Shown here: piece by piece, positions 19,345 through 28,338 of the stretch | Numbering within the stretch: position 1 is the first letter of the stretch | How the letters are laid out: every line of letters begins with the position of its first letter | Assembly: GCF_002080455.1 (NCBI RefSeq) | Contig: NZ_CP020555.1 | Location: 2,356,001-2,420,000 of the forward strand | DNA length: 64,000 nucleotides | Direction: 5' to 3' | Source: Streptomyces sp. Sge12 | Lineage (GTDB): Bacteria; Actinomycetota; Actinomycetes; Streptomycetales; Streptomycetaceae | Translations under genes and position numbers: made by a program | The notes under the pieces: model-generated | Seen by the model: only the letters and a program-made list of their open reading frames with translations | The model's database searches: none | What the model was told of the DNA's origin: nothing

Positions 19345-20763
19345 CTAGCTGTCGAACCCGAGGCCGAAGCGGTCCAGCGTCTTGAGCCACAGGTTCCGGT
19401 GTCCGCCGCGGGCGTCCGCGCGGGCCAGCGACCACTTGGTGAGCGCGATCCCGGTCCACGCGAAGGGCTCGGGCGGGAACGGCATCGGCTTGGACTTCAC
19501 CATCTCCAACTGCGTGCGCTCGGTGGAGATCCCGTCCAGCAGGTCCAGCATCACGTCCGCGCCGAACCGGGTGGCCCCCACGCCGAGACCGGTGTAGCCG
19601 GCCGCGTAGGCCACCTTCCCCGTGTACGCGGTGCCGAAGAAGGCGGAGAAGCGCGAGCAGGTGTCGATCGCGCCGCCCCAGGCGTGACTGAACTTCAGCC
19701 CCTCCAGCTGCGGGAAGGCGGTGAAGAAGTGCTCCGCGAGCTTGAGGTAGGTCTCGGGGCGGTGGTCGTACTCGGAGTCGAGCTTGCCCCGGTAGGGGTA
19801 GATCGCGTCGTAGCCGCCCCACAGGATCCGGTGGTCGCGGGTGATGCGGAAGTAGTGGAACTGGTTGGCGCTGTCGCCGAGCCCCTGCCGCCTCTTCCAG
19901 CCGATGGCGGCGAGCTGGGCCTCGTCGAGCGGCTCGCTCATCAGCGCGTAGTCGTAGACCGGGACGGTGAACGGGCGGACCCGGCGGACCAGCGAGGGGA
20001 AGATGTTGGTGCCCAGGGCGACCCGGCGGGCGAGGATCGTGCCGTAGGGGGTGGTCACGGTCATTCCGGAACCGGCCGCGGCCAGCTTGAGGGCGCGGGT
20101 GTTCTCGTAGATCCGCACCCCGAGCTCCAGGCAGGCCCGCTTGAGGCCCCAGGCCAGCTTCGCCGGATTGAGCATGGCGACTCCGTCGCGGTCCCAGAGG
20201 CCCGCGAGGAAGGTCGGCGAGTCGACCTCGGCGCGCACCGCCTCGCCGTCCAGCCATTCGGAGCCGTCGGCGAGGCCCAGGCGCAGCGCCTCCTCGTGCA
20301 GTTCGCGCAGTTCCTCGACCTGGTGCGGTTCGGTGGCGACGTCGATCTCGCCGGTCCGCTCGAAGTCGCAGTCGATGCCGTAGCGGGCGACGGCCTCCTC
20401 GATGGCGTCGAGGTTGCGGGCGCCCAGTTCCTCCAGCTTGGCCAGCTCGCCGGGCCAGCGGGCCAGTCCGTTGCTGAGGCCGTGGGTGAGGGAAGCGGCG
20501 CAGAAACCGCCGTTGCGGCCGGAGGCGGCCCAGCCCGCCTCCTTGCTCTCGATCAGTACGACGTCCCGTTCGGGATCGCGCTCCTTGGCGATCAGTGCGG
20601 TCCACAGGCCGCTGTAGCCGCCGCCGACGACCAGCAGGTCGCACCGCTCGTCGGAGGTCAGCGCCGGCTCGGGCGCGGGCTTGCCGGGGTCGTCCAGCCA
20701 GTACGAGACCGGCTTCGCTTCGGAAAGGGATTTCGCAACACTACGCATGGCGACTGGGGCCAT
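19345..20763 (-). CDS. FAD-dependent amine oxidase (DAO family), probable gamma-glutamylpolyamine/polyamine oxidase
   Basis: The 472-residue protein is a glycine/D-amino-acid-oxidase-type flavoenzyme. The FAD dinucleotide fold GGGYSGLWTALIAKE starts near residue 48, followed by SKEAGWAASGRNGGF and a C-terminal GLGVGATRFGAD. Family members oxidise an amine to the aldehyde with release of ammonia and peroxide. It is the last gene of a polyamine transport operon, so it is most likely the PuuB/Puo-like oxidase acting on (gamma-glutamyl)putrescine or a related polyamine. The start ATG 20763 has AGGGAG nine bases upstream; 40 bases separate it from the permease gene. Confidence 0.88.
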   Translation of the reverse strand: MAPVAMRSVAKSLSEAKPVSYWLDDPGKPAPEPALTSDERCDLLVVGGGYSGLWTALIAKERDPERDVVLIESKEAGWAASGRNGGFCAASLTHGLSNGLARWPGELAKLEELGARNLDAIEEAVARYGIDCDFERTGEIDVATEPHQVEELRELHEEALRLGLADGSEWLDGEAVRAEVDSPTFLAGLWDRDGVAMLNPAKLAWGLKRACLELGVRIYENTRALKLAAAGSGMTVTTPYGTILARRVALGTNIFPSLVRRVRPFTVPVYDYALMSEPLDEAQLAAIGWKRRQGLGDSANQFHYFRITRDHRILWGGYDAIYPYRGKLDSEYDHRPETYLKLAEHFFTAFPQLEGLKFSHAWGGAIDTCSRFSAFFGTAYTGKVAYAAGYTGLGVGATRFGADVMLDLLDGISTERTQLEMVKSKPMPFPPEPFAWTGIALTKWSLARADARGGHRNLWLKTLDRFGLGFDS

Positions 20764-20803
20764 GGCTTCCAACTCCCTACGGAACTGATGACGTGCTTCC
20801 GAA

Positions 20804-21610
20804 TTACTTCGGTTGTGCCTTCTTGCGGCGGTTGCCGACCATCTGGCCGGCGAGGACCACCAGCACCGCGATGACGAACATCGCCGTACCGATGACGTTG
20901 ATCTGCACGGGCGTACCGCGCTGGGCCGATCCCCACACGAACATGGGGAAGGTGACGGTGTTGCCCGAGTTGAAGTTGGTGATGATGAAGTCGTCGAAGG
21001 AGAGCGCGAAGGAGAGCAGCGCACCCGCCGCGATACCGGGTGCCGCGATCGGCAGCGTGACCCGTACGAAGGTCTGCACCGGTCCGGCGTAGAGGTCGCG
21101 GGCGGCTTCCTCCAGCCGCGGGTCCATGGACAGGACGCGCGCCTTGACGGCGGCGACGACGAAGCTGAGGCAGAACATGATGTGCGCGATCAGGATCGTC
21201 CAGAAGCCCAGCTGGATGCCCATGTTCAGGAAGAGCGCGAGCAGCGAGGCCGCCATCACGATCTCGGGCATGGCCATGGGCAGGAAGATCAGCGAGTTGA
21301 CCGCGCCGCGGGCCCGGAAGCGGTAGCGCACGAGCGCGAAGGCGATCGCGGTGCCCAGCGCGGTCGCGACCAGGGTGGACCAGAGGGCGATCTGGAGCGA
21401 GAGGGAGAGCGAGCCGCACATGTCGGCGACCCCGCAGGGGTCCTTCCAGGCGTCGAGGGAGAACTCCTGCCAGGCGTAGTTGAACCGCCCGGTGGGGTTG
21501 TTGAAGGAGAAGACGGTGACGACGACGTTCGGCAGGATCATGTACGCGAGCGTGCCGAGGCCCGCGATGACGACCAGGTTGCGCCGCAGCCAGGTGACGG
21601 GATTGCGCAT
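20804..21610 (-). CDS. Polyamine ABC transporter permease (PotC-like)
   Basis: A 268-residue inner-membrane permease with about six hydrophobic helices and the ABC-coupling EAA loop EEAARDLYAGPVQTF, where Gly lies three residues after the Asp-Leu-Tyr. It forms the translocation pore with the PotB-like partner. The start ATG 21610 shares one base with the stop of the upstream permease gene (TGATG), so translation is coupled. Its substrate class is inferred from the binding protein and oxidase in the same operon. Confidence 0.9.
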   Translation of the reverse strand: MRNPVTWLRRNLVVIAGLGTLAYMILPNVVVTVFSFNNPTGRFNYAWQEFSLDAWKDPCGVADMCGSLSLSLQIALWSTLVATALGTAIAFALVRYRFRARGAVNSLIFLPMAMPEIVMAASLLALFLNMGIQLGFWTILIAHIMFCLSFVVAAVKARVLSMDPRLEEAARDLYAGPVQTFVRVTLPIAAPGIAAGALLSFALSFDDFIITNFNSGNTVTFPMFVWGSAQRGTPVQINVIGTAMFVIAVLVVLAGQMVGNRRKKAQPK

Positions 21611-22539
21611 CAGACCAGGTCCTCCGTCCCCGCTCGGCGGATGTAGATGGTGACCATGATCAGCACGATCGCCATGAGAATGAAGGACAGCGCGGCCGCC
21701 GTCGGGTAGTCGAGGATCCGCAGGTACTGCGACTGGATGACGTTGCCGATCATCCGGGTGTCCGTGGACCCGAGCAGTTCGGCGTTCACGTAGTCGCCGC
21801 TCGCCGGGATGAAGGTGAGCAGGGTCCCGGAGACCACGCCCGGCATCGAGAGCGGGAAGGTCACCTTCCGGAAGACCGTGGCGGGGCGGGCGTACAGGTC
21901 CCCGGCCGCCTCGTGGAGGCGGGTGTCGATGCGCTCCAGCGAGGAGTACAGCGGCAGGATCATGAAAGGGAGGAAGTTGTACGTCAGACCGCACACCACC
22001 GCGAGCGGCGTGGCCAGCACCCGGTCCCCCTCGGTCATCCCGAGCCAGCTGGTGACGTCGAGGAAGCCGATGCTGTTGAGGACGCCGACCACCGGCCCGC
22101 CGTCGGCCAGGATCGTCTTCCAGGCCAGCGTGCGGATCAGGAAGCTGGTGAAGAACGGGGCGATCACCAGCACGAGGAGCAGGTTGCGCCAGCGGCCCGC
22201 CTTGAAGGCGATCAGGTAGGCCAGCGGGTAGCCGAGCAGCAGGCACAGCGCGGTCGCGGTGCCCGCGTAGAGCAGGGAGCGCAGGAACTGCGGGTAGTAC
22301 TCGGTGAAGGCGTCCCAGTAGGTCCCGAAGTGCCAGGTGACCTTGAAGCCCTCTTCGAGGGAACCGGTCTGCACCGAGGTCGAGGCCTGGTAGACCATCG
22401 GCAGCACGAAGAACACCAGCAGCCACAGGATGCCGGGTAGCAGCAGCCAGTACGGGATCAGCCGCTTGCGCAGGGACGGCTTGTGCACCGGGGGTTCGGT
22501 GGCGGCGGGCGCCTGGGGCGGCGCCGCGGTGGTCGTCAT
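21610..22539 (-). CDS. Polyamine ABC transporter permease (PotB-like)
   Basis: A 309-residue permease with a Pro/Ala-rich cytoplasmic N-terminus, about six membrane helices and the EAA motif [15 protein letters not shown] that docks on the ATPase. It follows the ATPase gene with a four-base ATGA overlap. It pairs with the PotC-like permease to carry putrescine/spermidine-type substrates. Confidence 0.9.
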   Translation of the reverse strand: MTTTAAPPQAPAATEPPVHKPSLRKRLIPYWLLLPGILWLLVFFVLPMVYQASTSVQTGSLEEGFKVTWHFGTYWDAFTEYYPQFLRSLLYAGTATALCLLLGYPLAYLIAFKAGRWRNLLLVLVIAPFFTSFLIRTLAWKTILADGGPVVGVLNSIGFLDVTSWLGMTEGDRVLATPLAVVCGLTYNFLPFMILPLYSSLERIDTRLHEAAGDLYARPATVFRKVTFPLSMPGVVSGTLLTFIPASGDYVNAELLGSTDTRMIGNVIQSQYLRILDYPTAAALSFILMAIVLIMVTIYIRRAGTEDLV

Positions 22540-23726
22540 GCGCTTTCCTCCACCGTCTCGATGCCCGCGTCGCCCATCGTCCCTGCAAGCATGGACTGGG
22601 CCGCGTCGAGGCCGAAGGTGTGCTCCGGGTTCCAGTGCAGGATCACCTCGGCGCCCGGCACCAGGCGGCTGTCCCGCTCGATGTTCTGGGCGTACACCTC
22701 CAGCTCCGGACAGACCTGGCTGTCGATGACGTACTGCGTGGAGACGCCGATGAAGGAGGAGTCGGCGATCCGCCCGGTGATCTTGTTGCGGCCGGTCGCG
22801 ATGGTGTGCTCCTCGTCCTCGTGGACCAGGGAGATCTTCTCGGGGCGCACCCCGACCAGGAGCTTTCCGCCCGTACGGGGGGTGGTCGCGCAGCGGGCGG
22901 CGGGCAGCCGGAGGGTGGCGCCGGAGGCGGACACGACGATCTCGGATCCGGAGCCGGCCGCGGCGCCGGTGCCGGCGGTCTCCACGGTGGCCTCGATGAG
23001 GTTCGAGGTGCCGAGGAAGTTGGCGACGAAGGTGGTGCCGGGGTTCTCGTACAGCTCGGCGGGGGCGCCCAGCTGCTCGACGCGGCCGCCGTTCATCACG
23101 GCGACCGTGTCGGCCATCGTCATGGCCTCCTCCTGGTCGTGCGTGACGTGCACGAAGGTGATGCCGACCTCGGTCTGGATCCGCTTGAGCTCCAGCTGCA
23201 TCTGGCGGCGCAGCTTGAGGTCGAGGGCGCCGAGCGGCTCGTCGAGGAGCAGTACCTGCGGGTGGTTGATCAGGGCGCGGGCGACGGCGACGCGCTGCTG
23301 CTGGCCGCCGGAGAGCTGGTGCGGCTTGCGCTGGGCGAACTGGCCGAGCTGGACCAGCTCCAGCATGTCGTCCACCTGCTTCTTGACCGACTTTATGCCG
23401 CGCCGGCGCAGTCCGAAGGCGACGTTCTCGAAGATGCTCAGGTGCGGGAAGAGTGCGTAGCTCTGGAAGACCGTGTTGACCGGGCGCTTGTACGGCTGCA
23501 GGTCGGTGACCTCCCGGTCGCCGAGGTGGACCGTGCCGGTGGAGGGCTCCTCCAGGCCGGCGATCATGCGCAGGGTGGTGGTCTTCCCGCAGCCGGAGGC
23601 GCCGAGCAGCGCGAAGAAGGAGCCCTGGGGGATGGTGAGATCCAGCGGGTGCACGGCGGTGAAGGTGCCGTAGTGCTTGCTGATCCCGGAGAGGCGGACG
23701 TCGCCGCCCGCGGTCTTGTCAGTCAT
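22536..23726 (-). CDS. Polyamine ABC transporter ATP-binding protein (PotA-like)
   Basis: The ATPase subunit has 396 residues. Walker [11 protein letters not shown], signature [15 protein letters not shown], Walker [13 protein letters not shown] and the switch His in HVTHDQEEA are all intact. A C-terminal TOBE-type regulatory domain (about 270-390) is as in PotA/MalK-type ATPases. The start is ATG 23726 (MTDKTAGG) rather than the in-frame ATG 27 bases upstream, because the homology begins with [12 protein letters not shown]. It energises the adjacent permeases. Confidence 0.93.
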   Translation of the reverse strand: MTDKTAGGDVRLSGISKHYGTFTAVHPLDLTIPQGSFFALLGASGCGKTTTLRMIAGLEEPSTGTVHLGDREVTDLQPYKRPVNTVFQSYALFPHLSIFENVAFGLRRRGIKSVKKQVDDMLELVQLGQFAQRKPHQLSGGQQQRVAVARALINHPQVLLLDEPLGALDLKLRRQMQLELKRIQTEVGITFVHVTHDQEEAMTMADTVAVMNGGRVEQLGAPAELYENPGTTFVANFLGTSNLIEATVETAGTGAAAGSGSEIVVSASGATLRLPAARCATTPRTGGKLLVGVRPEKISLVHEDEEHTIATGRNKITGRIADSSFIGVSTQYVIDSQVCPELEVYAQNIERDSRLVPGAEVILHWNPEHTFGLDAAQSMLAGTMGDAGIETVEESA

Positions 23727-23850
23727 GGATGGTCCCGGGGTTGGGTGGGGCAAGGGGTCGAAGGCTCGGCGGAGCCGGCCGGGCCGCGCCGCCGCCGGAG
23801 TCCTCCGGGGGTCGGTGCCGCGGTCCGGCGGGCTCGCCGCAAGGCGTGCG

Positions 23851-25101
23851 TCAGGCGCCGATGAGCTTGGCGAACTTCTCCTCGTACGCCGTCTCTTCCT
23901 CGCTGGTGAGGGAGCGGAAGGCGTGGGCCTTGGCGGCCATCGCCTTGTCCGGGACGATCAGGGGGTTGTCCGCGAGCGCGGGATCGATCTTGGCCAGCTC
24001 GTCCTTGACGCCCTCGACCGGGCAGACGTAGCTGATGTACGCGGCCAGCTGGGCGGCGATCTCCGGCTCGTAGTAGAAGTCGATGAGCTTCTCCGCGTTG
24101 GCCTTGTGCCGGGCCTTGGCGGGGACCAGGAGGTTGTCGCTGGAGGTGATGTATCCGGGGGCGGGGATGGCGTACTTGATGTCCGGGTTGCCGGCCTGGA
24201 GCTGGATGATGTCCCCGGCCCAGGCGAGGCAGGCGGCGAGGTCGCCCTTGTCGAGGTCGGAGGTGTAGTCGTTGCCGGTGAAGCGGCGGATCTGGTTCTT
24301 GTCCACGCCCTTCTGGAGCCGGCCGATCGCCTCGTCGAAGTCGGCGGTGGTGAAGGTCGCCGGGTCCTTGCCCTGGTCGAGCAGGGTCATGCCGACGCTG
24401 TCGCGCATCTCGGTGAGGAAGCCGACGCGGCCCTTGAGGGAGGGGTCGTCGAGCATCTGGGTGACGGAGTCGACCTTCTTGCCGCCGGTCGCCTTCTCGT
24501 TGTAGGCGATGACCGTGTCGATGCCGGTCCAGGGGTAGCTGTACGAGCGCCCCGGGTCCCAGTCGGGGGTGCGGAACTGCGGGATCAGGTTGGCGTACGC
24601 GTGCGGGAGGTGCGCGGGGTCCAGCTTCTGCGCCCAGCCGAGGCGGATGATGCGGGCGGCCAGCCAGTCGGTGACCACGATCAGGTCGCGGCCGGTGTCC
24701 TGACCGGCCGCGAGCTGGGGGCGGATCTTGCCGAAGAACTCGACGTTGTCGTTGATGTCCTCGGTGTACTTGACCTTGATGCCGGTCCGCTTGGTGAACT
24801 CCTCCAGCGTGGGACGGGACTTCTCGTCCTCGCTGGTGTCCATGTACTCGGTCCAGTTGGAGAAGTTGATCTCCTTCTCCCCGGCCGAGTGGTCGTCGGA
24901 GGCCGCGGCCGCGTCGCCCTCGCGTTTGGCGGGCGGGATTCCGCATCCGGCGAGGGTGGACAGCCCTCCGAGGGTGAGCGCTCCGACTCCGGAGGCGCGC
25001 AGCAGCGAGCGGCGGGTGAGGGCGCCGCGCCCGCTGGTGAGGCTGCGCCGCATCGCGGCGAGTTGCGCCGCCGAGAGGCGGTCGGGCTCGAACTGCTCCA
25101 T
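23851..25101 (-). CDS. Polyamine-binding lipoprotein (PotD-like)
   Basis: This is the extracellular substrate-binding protein of the importer, 416 residues. A twin-arginine-type leader (TRRSLLRASG, Arg 30-31) precedes a lipobox LSTLAGC with the lipidated Cys at 53, so it is probably Tat-exported and lipid-anchored. The mature part has PotD hallmarks: INFSNWTEYMD, a Glu/Asp-rich pocket, RRFTGNDYTSDL and AIPAPGYI. It lies 124 bases upstream of the ATPase gene and 70 bases downstream of the aldehyde dehydrogenase gene, in one operon. A paralogue is at 36293-37471. Confidence 0.93.
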   Translation of the reverse strand: MEQFEPDRLSAAQLAAMRRSLTSGRGALTRRSLLRASGVGALTLGGLSTLAGCGIPPAKREGDAAAASDDHSAGEKEINFSNWTEYMDTSEDEKSRPTLEEFTKRTGIKVKYTEDINDNVEFFGKIRPQLAAGQDTGRDLIVVTDWLAARIIRLGWAQKLDPAHLPHAYANLIPQFRTPDWDPGRSYSYPWTGIDTVIAYNEKATGGKKVDSVTQMLDDPSLKGRVGFLTEMRDSVGMTLLDQGKDPATFTTADFDEAIGRLQKGVDKNQIRRFTGNDYTSDLDKGDLAACLAWAGDIIQLQAGNPDIKYAIPAPGYITSSDNLLVPAKARHKANAEKLIDFYYEPEIAAQLAAYISYVCPVEGVKDELAKIDPALADNPLIVPDKAMAAKAHAFRSLTSEEETAYEEKFAKLIGA

Positions 25102-25171
25102 GCGCTGTGCCCTTTCGGGAGGTGTACCGCTGGTCAGGCGGTGGGCCCACGCGGCGATGAGCCGCAGATGG

Positions 25172-26689
25172 TTACGGACGGTCCCCGAAGATCGTGCGGT
25201 GCCAGTCCTTCTCGGCCACCGCGGTGTTGTCGTACATCACGTGCTTGACCTGCGTGTACTCCTCGAAGGAGTAGGCCGACATGTCCTTTCCGAAGCCGCT
25301 GGCCTTGTAGCCCCCGTGGGGCATCTCGCTGATGATCGGAATGTGGTCGTTGATCCAGACGCAGCCCGCCTTGATCTCGCGGGTGGCCCGGTTCGCCCGG
25401 TAGAGGTCGCGGCTCCAGGCGGAGGCCGCGAGTCCGTACGGGGTGTCGTTGGCCAGCGCGATGCCCTCGTCGTCGGTGTCGAAGGGCAGGACGACCAGGA
25501 CCGGACCGAAGATCTCGGACTGGACCACTTCGCTGTCCTGGGCGGCTCCGGTGATGAGGGTGGGCCGGTAGTACGCGCCCCGGTCCAGGTCCCCCGCCGG
25601 GATCTCGCCGCCGGTGACGACGGTGGCGTAGGCGCGGGCCCGCTCGACGAATCCGGCGACGCGGTCGCGCTGGGCGTGCGAGACCAGCGGGCCCAGGTCT
25701 GTGGTGGGCGCGAAGGGGTCGCCGAGGCGGACGCCCTCCATCAGCTCGGCCACCCGGGCGACGAAGGCGTCGTGCAGGGGGCGCTGGACGTAGGCACGGG
25801 TGGCGGCCGTGCAGTCCTGGCCGGTGTTGATGAGGGAGGCGGCGACAGCGCCGTGCGCGGCGGCCTCCAGGTCGGCGTCGTCGAAGACGAGGAAGGGGGC
25901 CTTGCCGCCGAGCTCCAGGTGGAGCCGCTTGACGGTGGCGGTCGCGATCTCGGCGACCCGCTTGCCGACGGCGGTGGAGCCGGTGAAGGAGGTCATGACC
26001 ACGTCGGGGTGGCCCACCAGGTGCTCTCCGGCTTCGCGGCCGGCGCCGGTGACGATGTTGATCACGCCGTCGGGCAGGCCCGCATCCTTGGCCGCCTGCG
26101 CGAACATCAGGGAGGTCAGCGGGGTGAGCTCGGCGGGCTTGAGGACGATGGTGTTGCCGGCGGCGATCGCCGGGAGGATCTTCCAGGCGGCCATCTGGAG
26201 CGGATAGTTCCAGGGCGCGATGGAGCCGACGACCCCGATGGCCTCACGGCGTACGTAGGAGGTGTGGTCGCCGGAGTACTCGGCGGCCGCCTGCCCCTGG
26301 AGGTGGCGGGCCGCGCCCGCGAAGAAGGCGGTGTTGTCGATGGTCCCCGGTACGTCGAACTCCGTGGACAGCTTGATCGGCTTGCCGCACTGGAGGGACT
26401 CGGCGTACGCGAAGTCCTCGGCCTGCTCGGCCAGTACGGCGGCCAGCCGGTGCAGGGCGTCCGAACGCTCGCCGGGGGTGGCGCCGGACCAGCCCGGGAA
26501 GGCCCTCTTGGCGGCGGCGACGGCCTCGTCGACGTCCGTGGTGCTCGCGAGCTCGTAGGTGAGGACCTCGTCGCCGGTCGCCGGATCGACCACGGTGTGT
26601 GACTGTCCGGAGGTGCCGGACCTCAGCTGCCCGTCGATGTACTGCGCGCCGTCCGCGAAGCGGTCTTTGACCTGGAAGCGGTTGCCCAT
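25172..26689 (-). CDS. Gamma-aminobutyraldehyde dehydrogenase (PatD/PuuC-like), first copy
   Basis: The 505-residue aldehyde dehydrogenase has the catalytic Cys 293 in NTGQDCTAATR and Glu 259 in LELGGKAP, plus APWNYPL for NAD binding. The GQDCTAATR context is typical of aminoaldehyde (4-aminobutyraldehyde/betaine-type) dehydrogenases. It heads the polyamine transport operon and would oxidise the aminoaldehyde released by the downstream oxidase, giving GABA or its glutamylated form. A tandem/palindromic site just upstream of ATG 26689 is the likely control point. A second copy is at 37564-39003. Confidence 0.92.
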   Translation of the reverse strand: MGNRFQVKDRFADGAQYIDGQLRSGTSGQSHTVVDPATGDEVLTYELASTTDVDEAVAAAKRAFPGWSGATPGERSDALHRLAAVLAEQAEDFAYAESLQCGKPIKLSTEFDVPGTIDNTAFFAGAARHLQGQAAAEYSGDHTSYVRREAIGVVGSIAPWNYPLQMAAWKILPAIAAGNTIVLKPAELTPLTSLMFAQAAKDAGLPDGVINIVTGAGREAGEHLVGHPDVVMTSFTGSTAVGKRVAEIATATVKRLHLELGGKAPFLVFDDADLEAAAHGAVAASLINTGQDCTAATRAYVQRPLHDAFVARVAELMEGVRLGDPFAPTTDLGPLVSHAQRDRVAGFVERARAYATVVTGGEIPAGDLDRGAYYRPTLITGAAQDSEVVQSEIFGPVLVVLPFDTDDEGIALANDTPYGLAASAWSRDLYRANRATREIKAGCVWINDHIPIISEMPHGGYKASGFGKDMSAYSFEEYTQVKHVMYDNTAVAEKDWHRTIFGDRP

Positions 26690-26709
26690 AACGCTCTCAC
26701 GCTCTCCGT

Positions 26710-26735
26710 AGCTACAGTTCGAGCTACAGCTCGAA
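26710..26735. promoter_or_regulatory. Tandem and palindromic operator candidate of the polyamine operon
   Basis: Two direct 12-mers AGCTACAG(T/C)TCG (26710-26721 and 26722-26733) overlap an 18-base palindrome TTCGAGCTACAGCTCGAA (26718-26735) 21-46 bases upstream of the operon start codon. The position suits repressor binding over the promoter or start site. No regulator gene is adjacent. Confidence 0.55.
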
Positions 26736-26883
26736 TTGAGTGCCGATCCTGGCAGAGGTGATGCCCTCGGCCAAGTGATTCCGTTGTTGCCTTTTGATTA
26801 CGCGACGGAATCGGTCGACCATGTGTCGAGGCACACCGAAAATCCCGTACGAAGTGTCAGTGGCGACTGCCAGACTCGCGTGC

Positions 26884-27438
26884 ATGGAGATGATCGACGA
26901 TCTGATCAAGCAGGTCAGCCGTGGTGAGCGGGTGAAGTACCTGCCGTTCTGGGGGCACCGGCCGCAGCCGGACGGCCGGCTCGGACCGAGCTGTATGAGC
27001 CAGTGGTGGCCCTCTGCCTTCACTGTCGGTGACGTCCGTTATGCGACCGCGGAGCACTGGATGATGGCCGGCAAGGCCCGGCTGTTCGGCGACGCCGAGG
27101 CGGAGCGGGCTGCACTGGCGGCGAAGAGCCCGGCCGAGGCGAAGAAGGTCGGGCGCCTGGTGCGCGGCTTCGACAATGCGATATGGGAGCGGGAGCGCTT
27201 CGCCCTGGTGGTGGAGGGCAGCGTGCACAAGTTCGGCTCGGACCCGGCGCTGCGCGGGTACCTGCTCGGCACCGGCGAGCGGGTCCTGGTGGAGGCGAGC
27301 CCGATGGACCGGATCTGGGGGATCGGCCTCGCGGCCGACGACGAGCGCGCCCTGCAGCCGGCGCGCTGGCGCGGGCTGAACCTGCTGGGCTTCGCCCTCA
27401 TGGAGGCCCGGAAGCGGCTGCGCGAGGGCGACGCGTGA
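26884..27438 (+). CDS. NADAR-family (YbiA-like) N-glycosidase
   Basis: The 184-residue protein is a NADAR domain (formerly DUF1768). Blocks KYLPFWGH, SQWWPSAF and ATAEHWMMAGKARLF are characteristic, with Glu 57 as the likely catalytic residue. Family members cleave N-glycosidic bonds in riboflavin-pathway intermediates or ADP-ribosylated guanine bases; which applies here is not decided by sequence. ATG 26884 is chosen; an in-frame ATG six bases later is possible. The following Nudix gene starts inside its stop codon, so the two are translationally coupled. It is divergent from the polyamine operon and immediately upstream of the Y RNA/Ro60 locus. Confidence 0.9.
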   Translation: MEMIDDLIKQVSRGERVKYLPFWGHRPQPDGRLGPSCMSQWWPSAFTVGDVRYATAEHWMMAGKARLFGDAEAERAALAAKSPAEAKKVGRLVRGFDNAIWERERFALVVEGSVHKFGSDPALRGYLLGTGERVLVEASPMDRIWGIGLAADDERALQPARWRGLNLLGFALMEARKRLREGDA

Positions 27439-27848
27439 CGGAGCGGCGCCGGGTCGCCGCCGTGATCATCCGGGACGGCTGCGTGCTGATGGTGCGCGAG
27501 CGCGGCCCGGGGCCGACGGGGCGGCACGACGGGCCGGAGTACTGGACGCTGCCGGGCGGCGGCCTGGAGGCGGGCGAGGAGCCCGAGGACGCGGTCCGCC
27601 GTGAGGTGGCGGAGGAGGTCGGCCTGCGCGCCCTGAGCGTGCGGTACGCGTACGACGCGCCCTACCCCTCGGGCCGGACCTCCTGCTTCCGCGTGGAGGT
27701 CGGGCCCGGCGAGCCGGTCCTCGGCGTCGACGCGGACCTGACGTGCGACTGCCCGCGGATGGTCGGGCTCATCTGGGTCCCGCTGTCGCGGGGCGCCGCC
27801 GACGGGCAGGTCATGGTGGCGACGCTGCTGTCCTCGGCCGAGGTCTGA
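27435..27848 (+). CDS. Nudix hydrolase
   Basis: The 137-residue protein carries a complete Nudix box at residues 41-64 (GGGLEAGEEP then REVAEEVGL), which binds metal and hydrolyses nucleoside-diphosphate-linked substrates such as ADP-ribose, NADH or oxidised nucleotides. The GTG start at 27435 overlaps the NADAR stop (GTGA). Coupling to a NADAR enzyme makes an ADP-ribose or modified nucleotide a reasonable substrate guess. It ends about 80 bases before the first Y-RNA-like gene on the same strand. Confidence 0.92.
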   Translation: MTERRRVAAVIIRDGCVLMVRERGPGPTGRHDGPEYWTLPGGGLEAGEEPEDAVRREVAEEVGLRALSVRYAYDAPYPSGRTSCFRVEVGPGEPVLGVDADLTCDCPRMVGLIWVPLSRGAADGQVMVATLLSSAEV

Positions 27849-27926
27849 GGCGGAGGTCGGCGGAAGCCCGCGGCGCCGCTTCGAGCGGGAACTATTGCGT
27901 GGCGGCCGGCGCGGGCGGTGCCCTAC

Positions 27927-28068
27927 CGTGATGTTCGTCCAGGTGCGCAGGCGAGACCTCCTTCGAGTGTCACGGGTTCGAGTCCCGTCATCGGCTCCGG
28001 CCGGTGTAGCTCAGCAGGTAGAGCACCGCATGGTTTCGCCGATGTCGTTGTTCTCTGGACACCTCACG
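27927..28068 (+). ncRNA. Y-RNA-like RNA A with permuted tRNA module
   Basis: The outer stem is CGTGA (27927) with TCACG (28064) and GTCCA (27937) with TGGAC (28056). The next stem is GGCGAGACC (27950-27958) with GGTTTCGCC (28032-28040), preceded by GGTGCGCA, which is also in RNA B. Inside lies a tRNA in circularly permuted order: T-arm ACGGG-TTCGAGT-CCCGT (27972-27988), acceptor 3' strand CATCGGC, a TCCG turn, acceptor 5' strand GCCGGTG (28000-28006, one G-U pair), TA, then D-arm GCTC-AGCAGGTA-GAGC (28009-28024). The Y stem replaces the anticodon arm. This matches the YrlA-type Y RNAs known beside bacterial Ro genes. The anticodon-stem pairing is poor here, unlike in RNA B. Confidence 0.85.
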
Positions 28069-28071
28069 TCA

Positions 28072-28087
28072 CGCACCTCCCGGTGCG
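28072..28087 (+). terminator. Short hairpin after Y-RNA-like RNA A
   Basis: CGCACC (28072-28077) and GGTGCG (28082-28087) with loop TCCC form a 6-bp hairpin just after the RNA A stem, followed by a pyrimidine-rich CTCCTTCCTT. It could end RNA A or act as a processing site between A and B. Confidence 0.4.
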
Positions 28088-28150
28088 CGGGCTGCGGCTC
28101 CTTCCTTGCAGAGAATCAGGCCGCCGCCACCTCGATCTCGGGAGGCACGC

Positions 28151-28300
28151 GTGCGGGATGCCCGGTGCGCAGGCGACGGTTACTTCCAGGGATCAGGAGG
28201 GGGCGGGTTCGAATCCCGCCCGGCCCCCGGGCCGGTAGCTCAGCTGGACAGAGCACCTGACTCAGTCCGTCGCCGACCTCTGATCTCGGGCATCCCGCAC
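28151..28300 (+). ncRNA. Y-RNA-like RNA B with near-complete permuted tRNA module
   Basis: The ends form a perfect 14-bp stem, GTGCGGGATGCCCG (28151-28164) with 28287-28300. GTGCGCA follows, then GGCGACGG (28172-28179) pairs with CCGTCGCC (28267-28274). The interior is a permuted tRNA with canonical dimensions: anticodon-stem 3' strand TCAGG (28193-28197), 5-nt variable loop, T-arm GCGGG-TTCGAAT-CCCGC (28203-28219), acceptor 3' strand CCGGCCC, two-base turn, acceptor 5' strand GGGCCGG (28229-28235, all 7 pairs), TA, D-arm GCTC-AGCTGGACA-GAGC (28238-28254), A, then CCTGA pairing with TCAGG. The 13-mer GGTGCGCAGGCGA is identical to RNA A, marking the probable Ro-binding site. It ends 43 bases before the Ro60 start codon. 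Confidence 0.9.
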
Positions 28301-28308
28301 GTCCCGCC

Positions 28309-28338
28309 TCCCCCCATGTCTCACTGAATTCGGGGGGA
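28309..28338 (+). promoter_or_regulatory. Hairpin pairing the Ro60 ribosome-binding site
   Basis: TCCCCCC (28309-28315) can pair with GGGGGGA (28332-28338), and the G-run is the ribosome-binding site 6 bases before ATG 28344. The hairpin could terminate RNA B and also hide the Ro60 ribosome site, linking RNA and protein output. The pairing is seen; the regulatory role is inference. Confidence 0.45.

Noticed and set aside
27972..28025. Two ordinary or pseudo tRNA genes upstream of the Ro60 gene
   Set aside because: The T-arm precedes the D-arm in both units, so no linear tRNA can be formed. The flanking complementary stems explain the order as Y-RNA tRNA-mimic modules.
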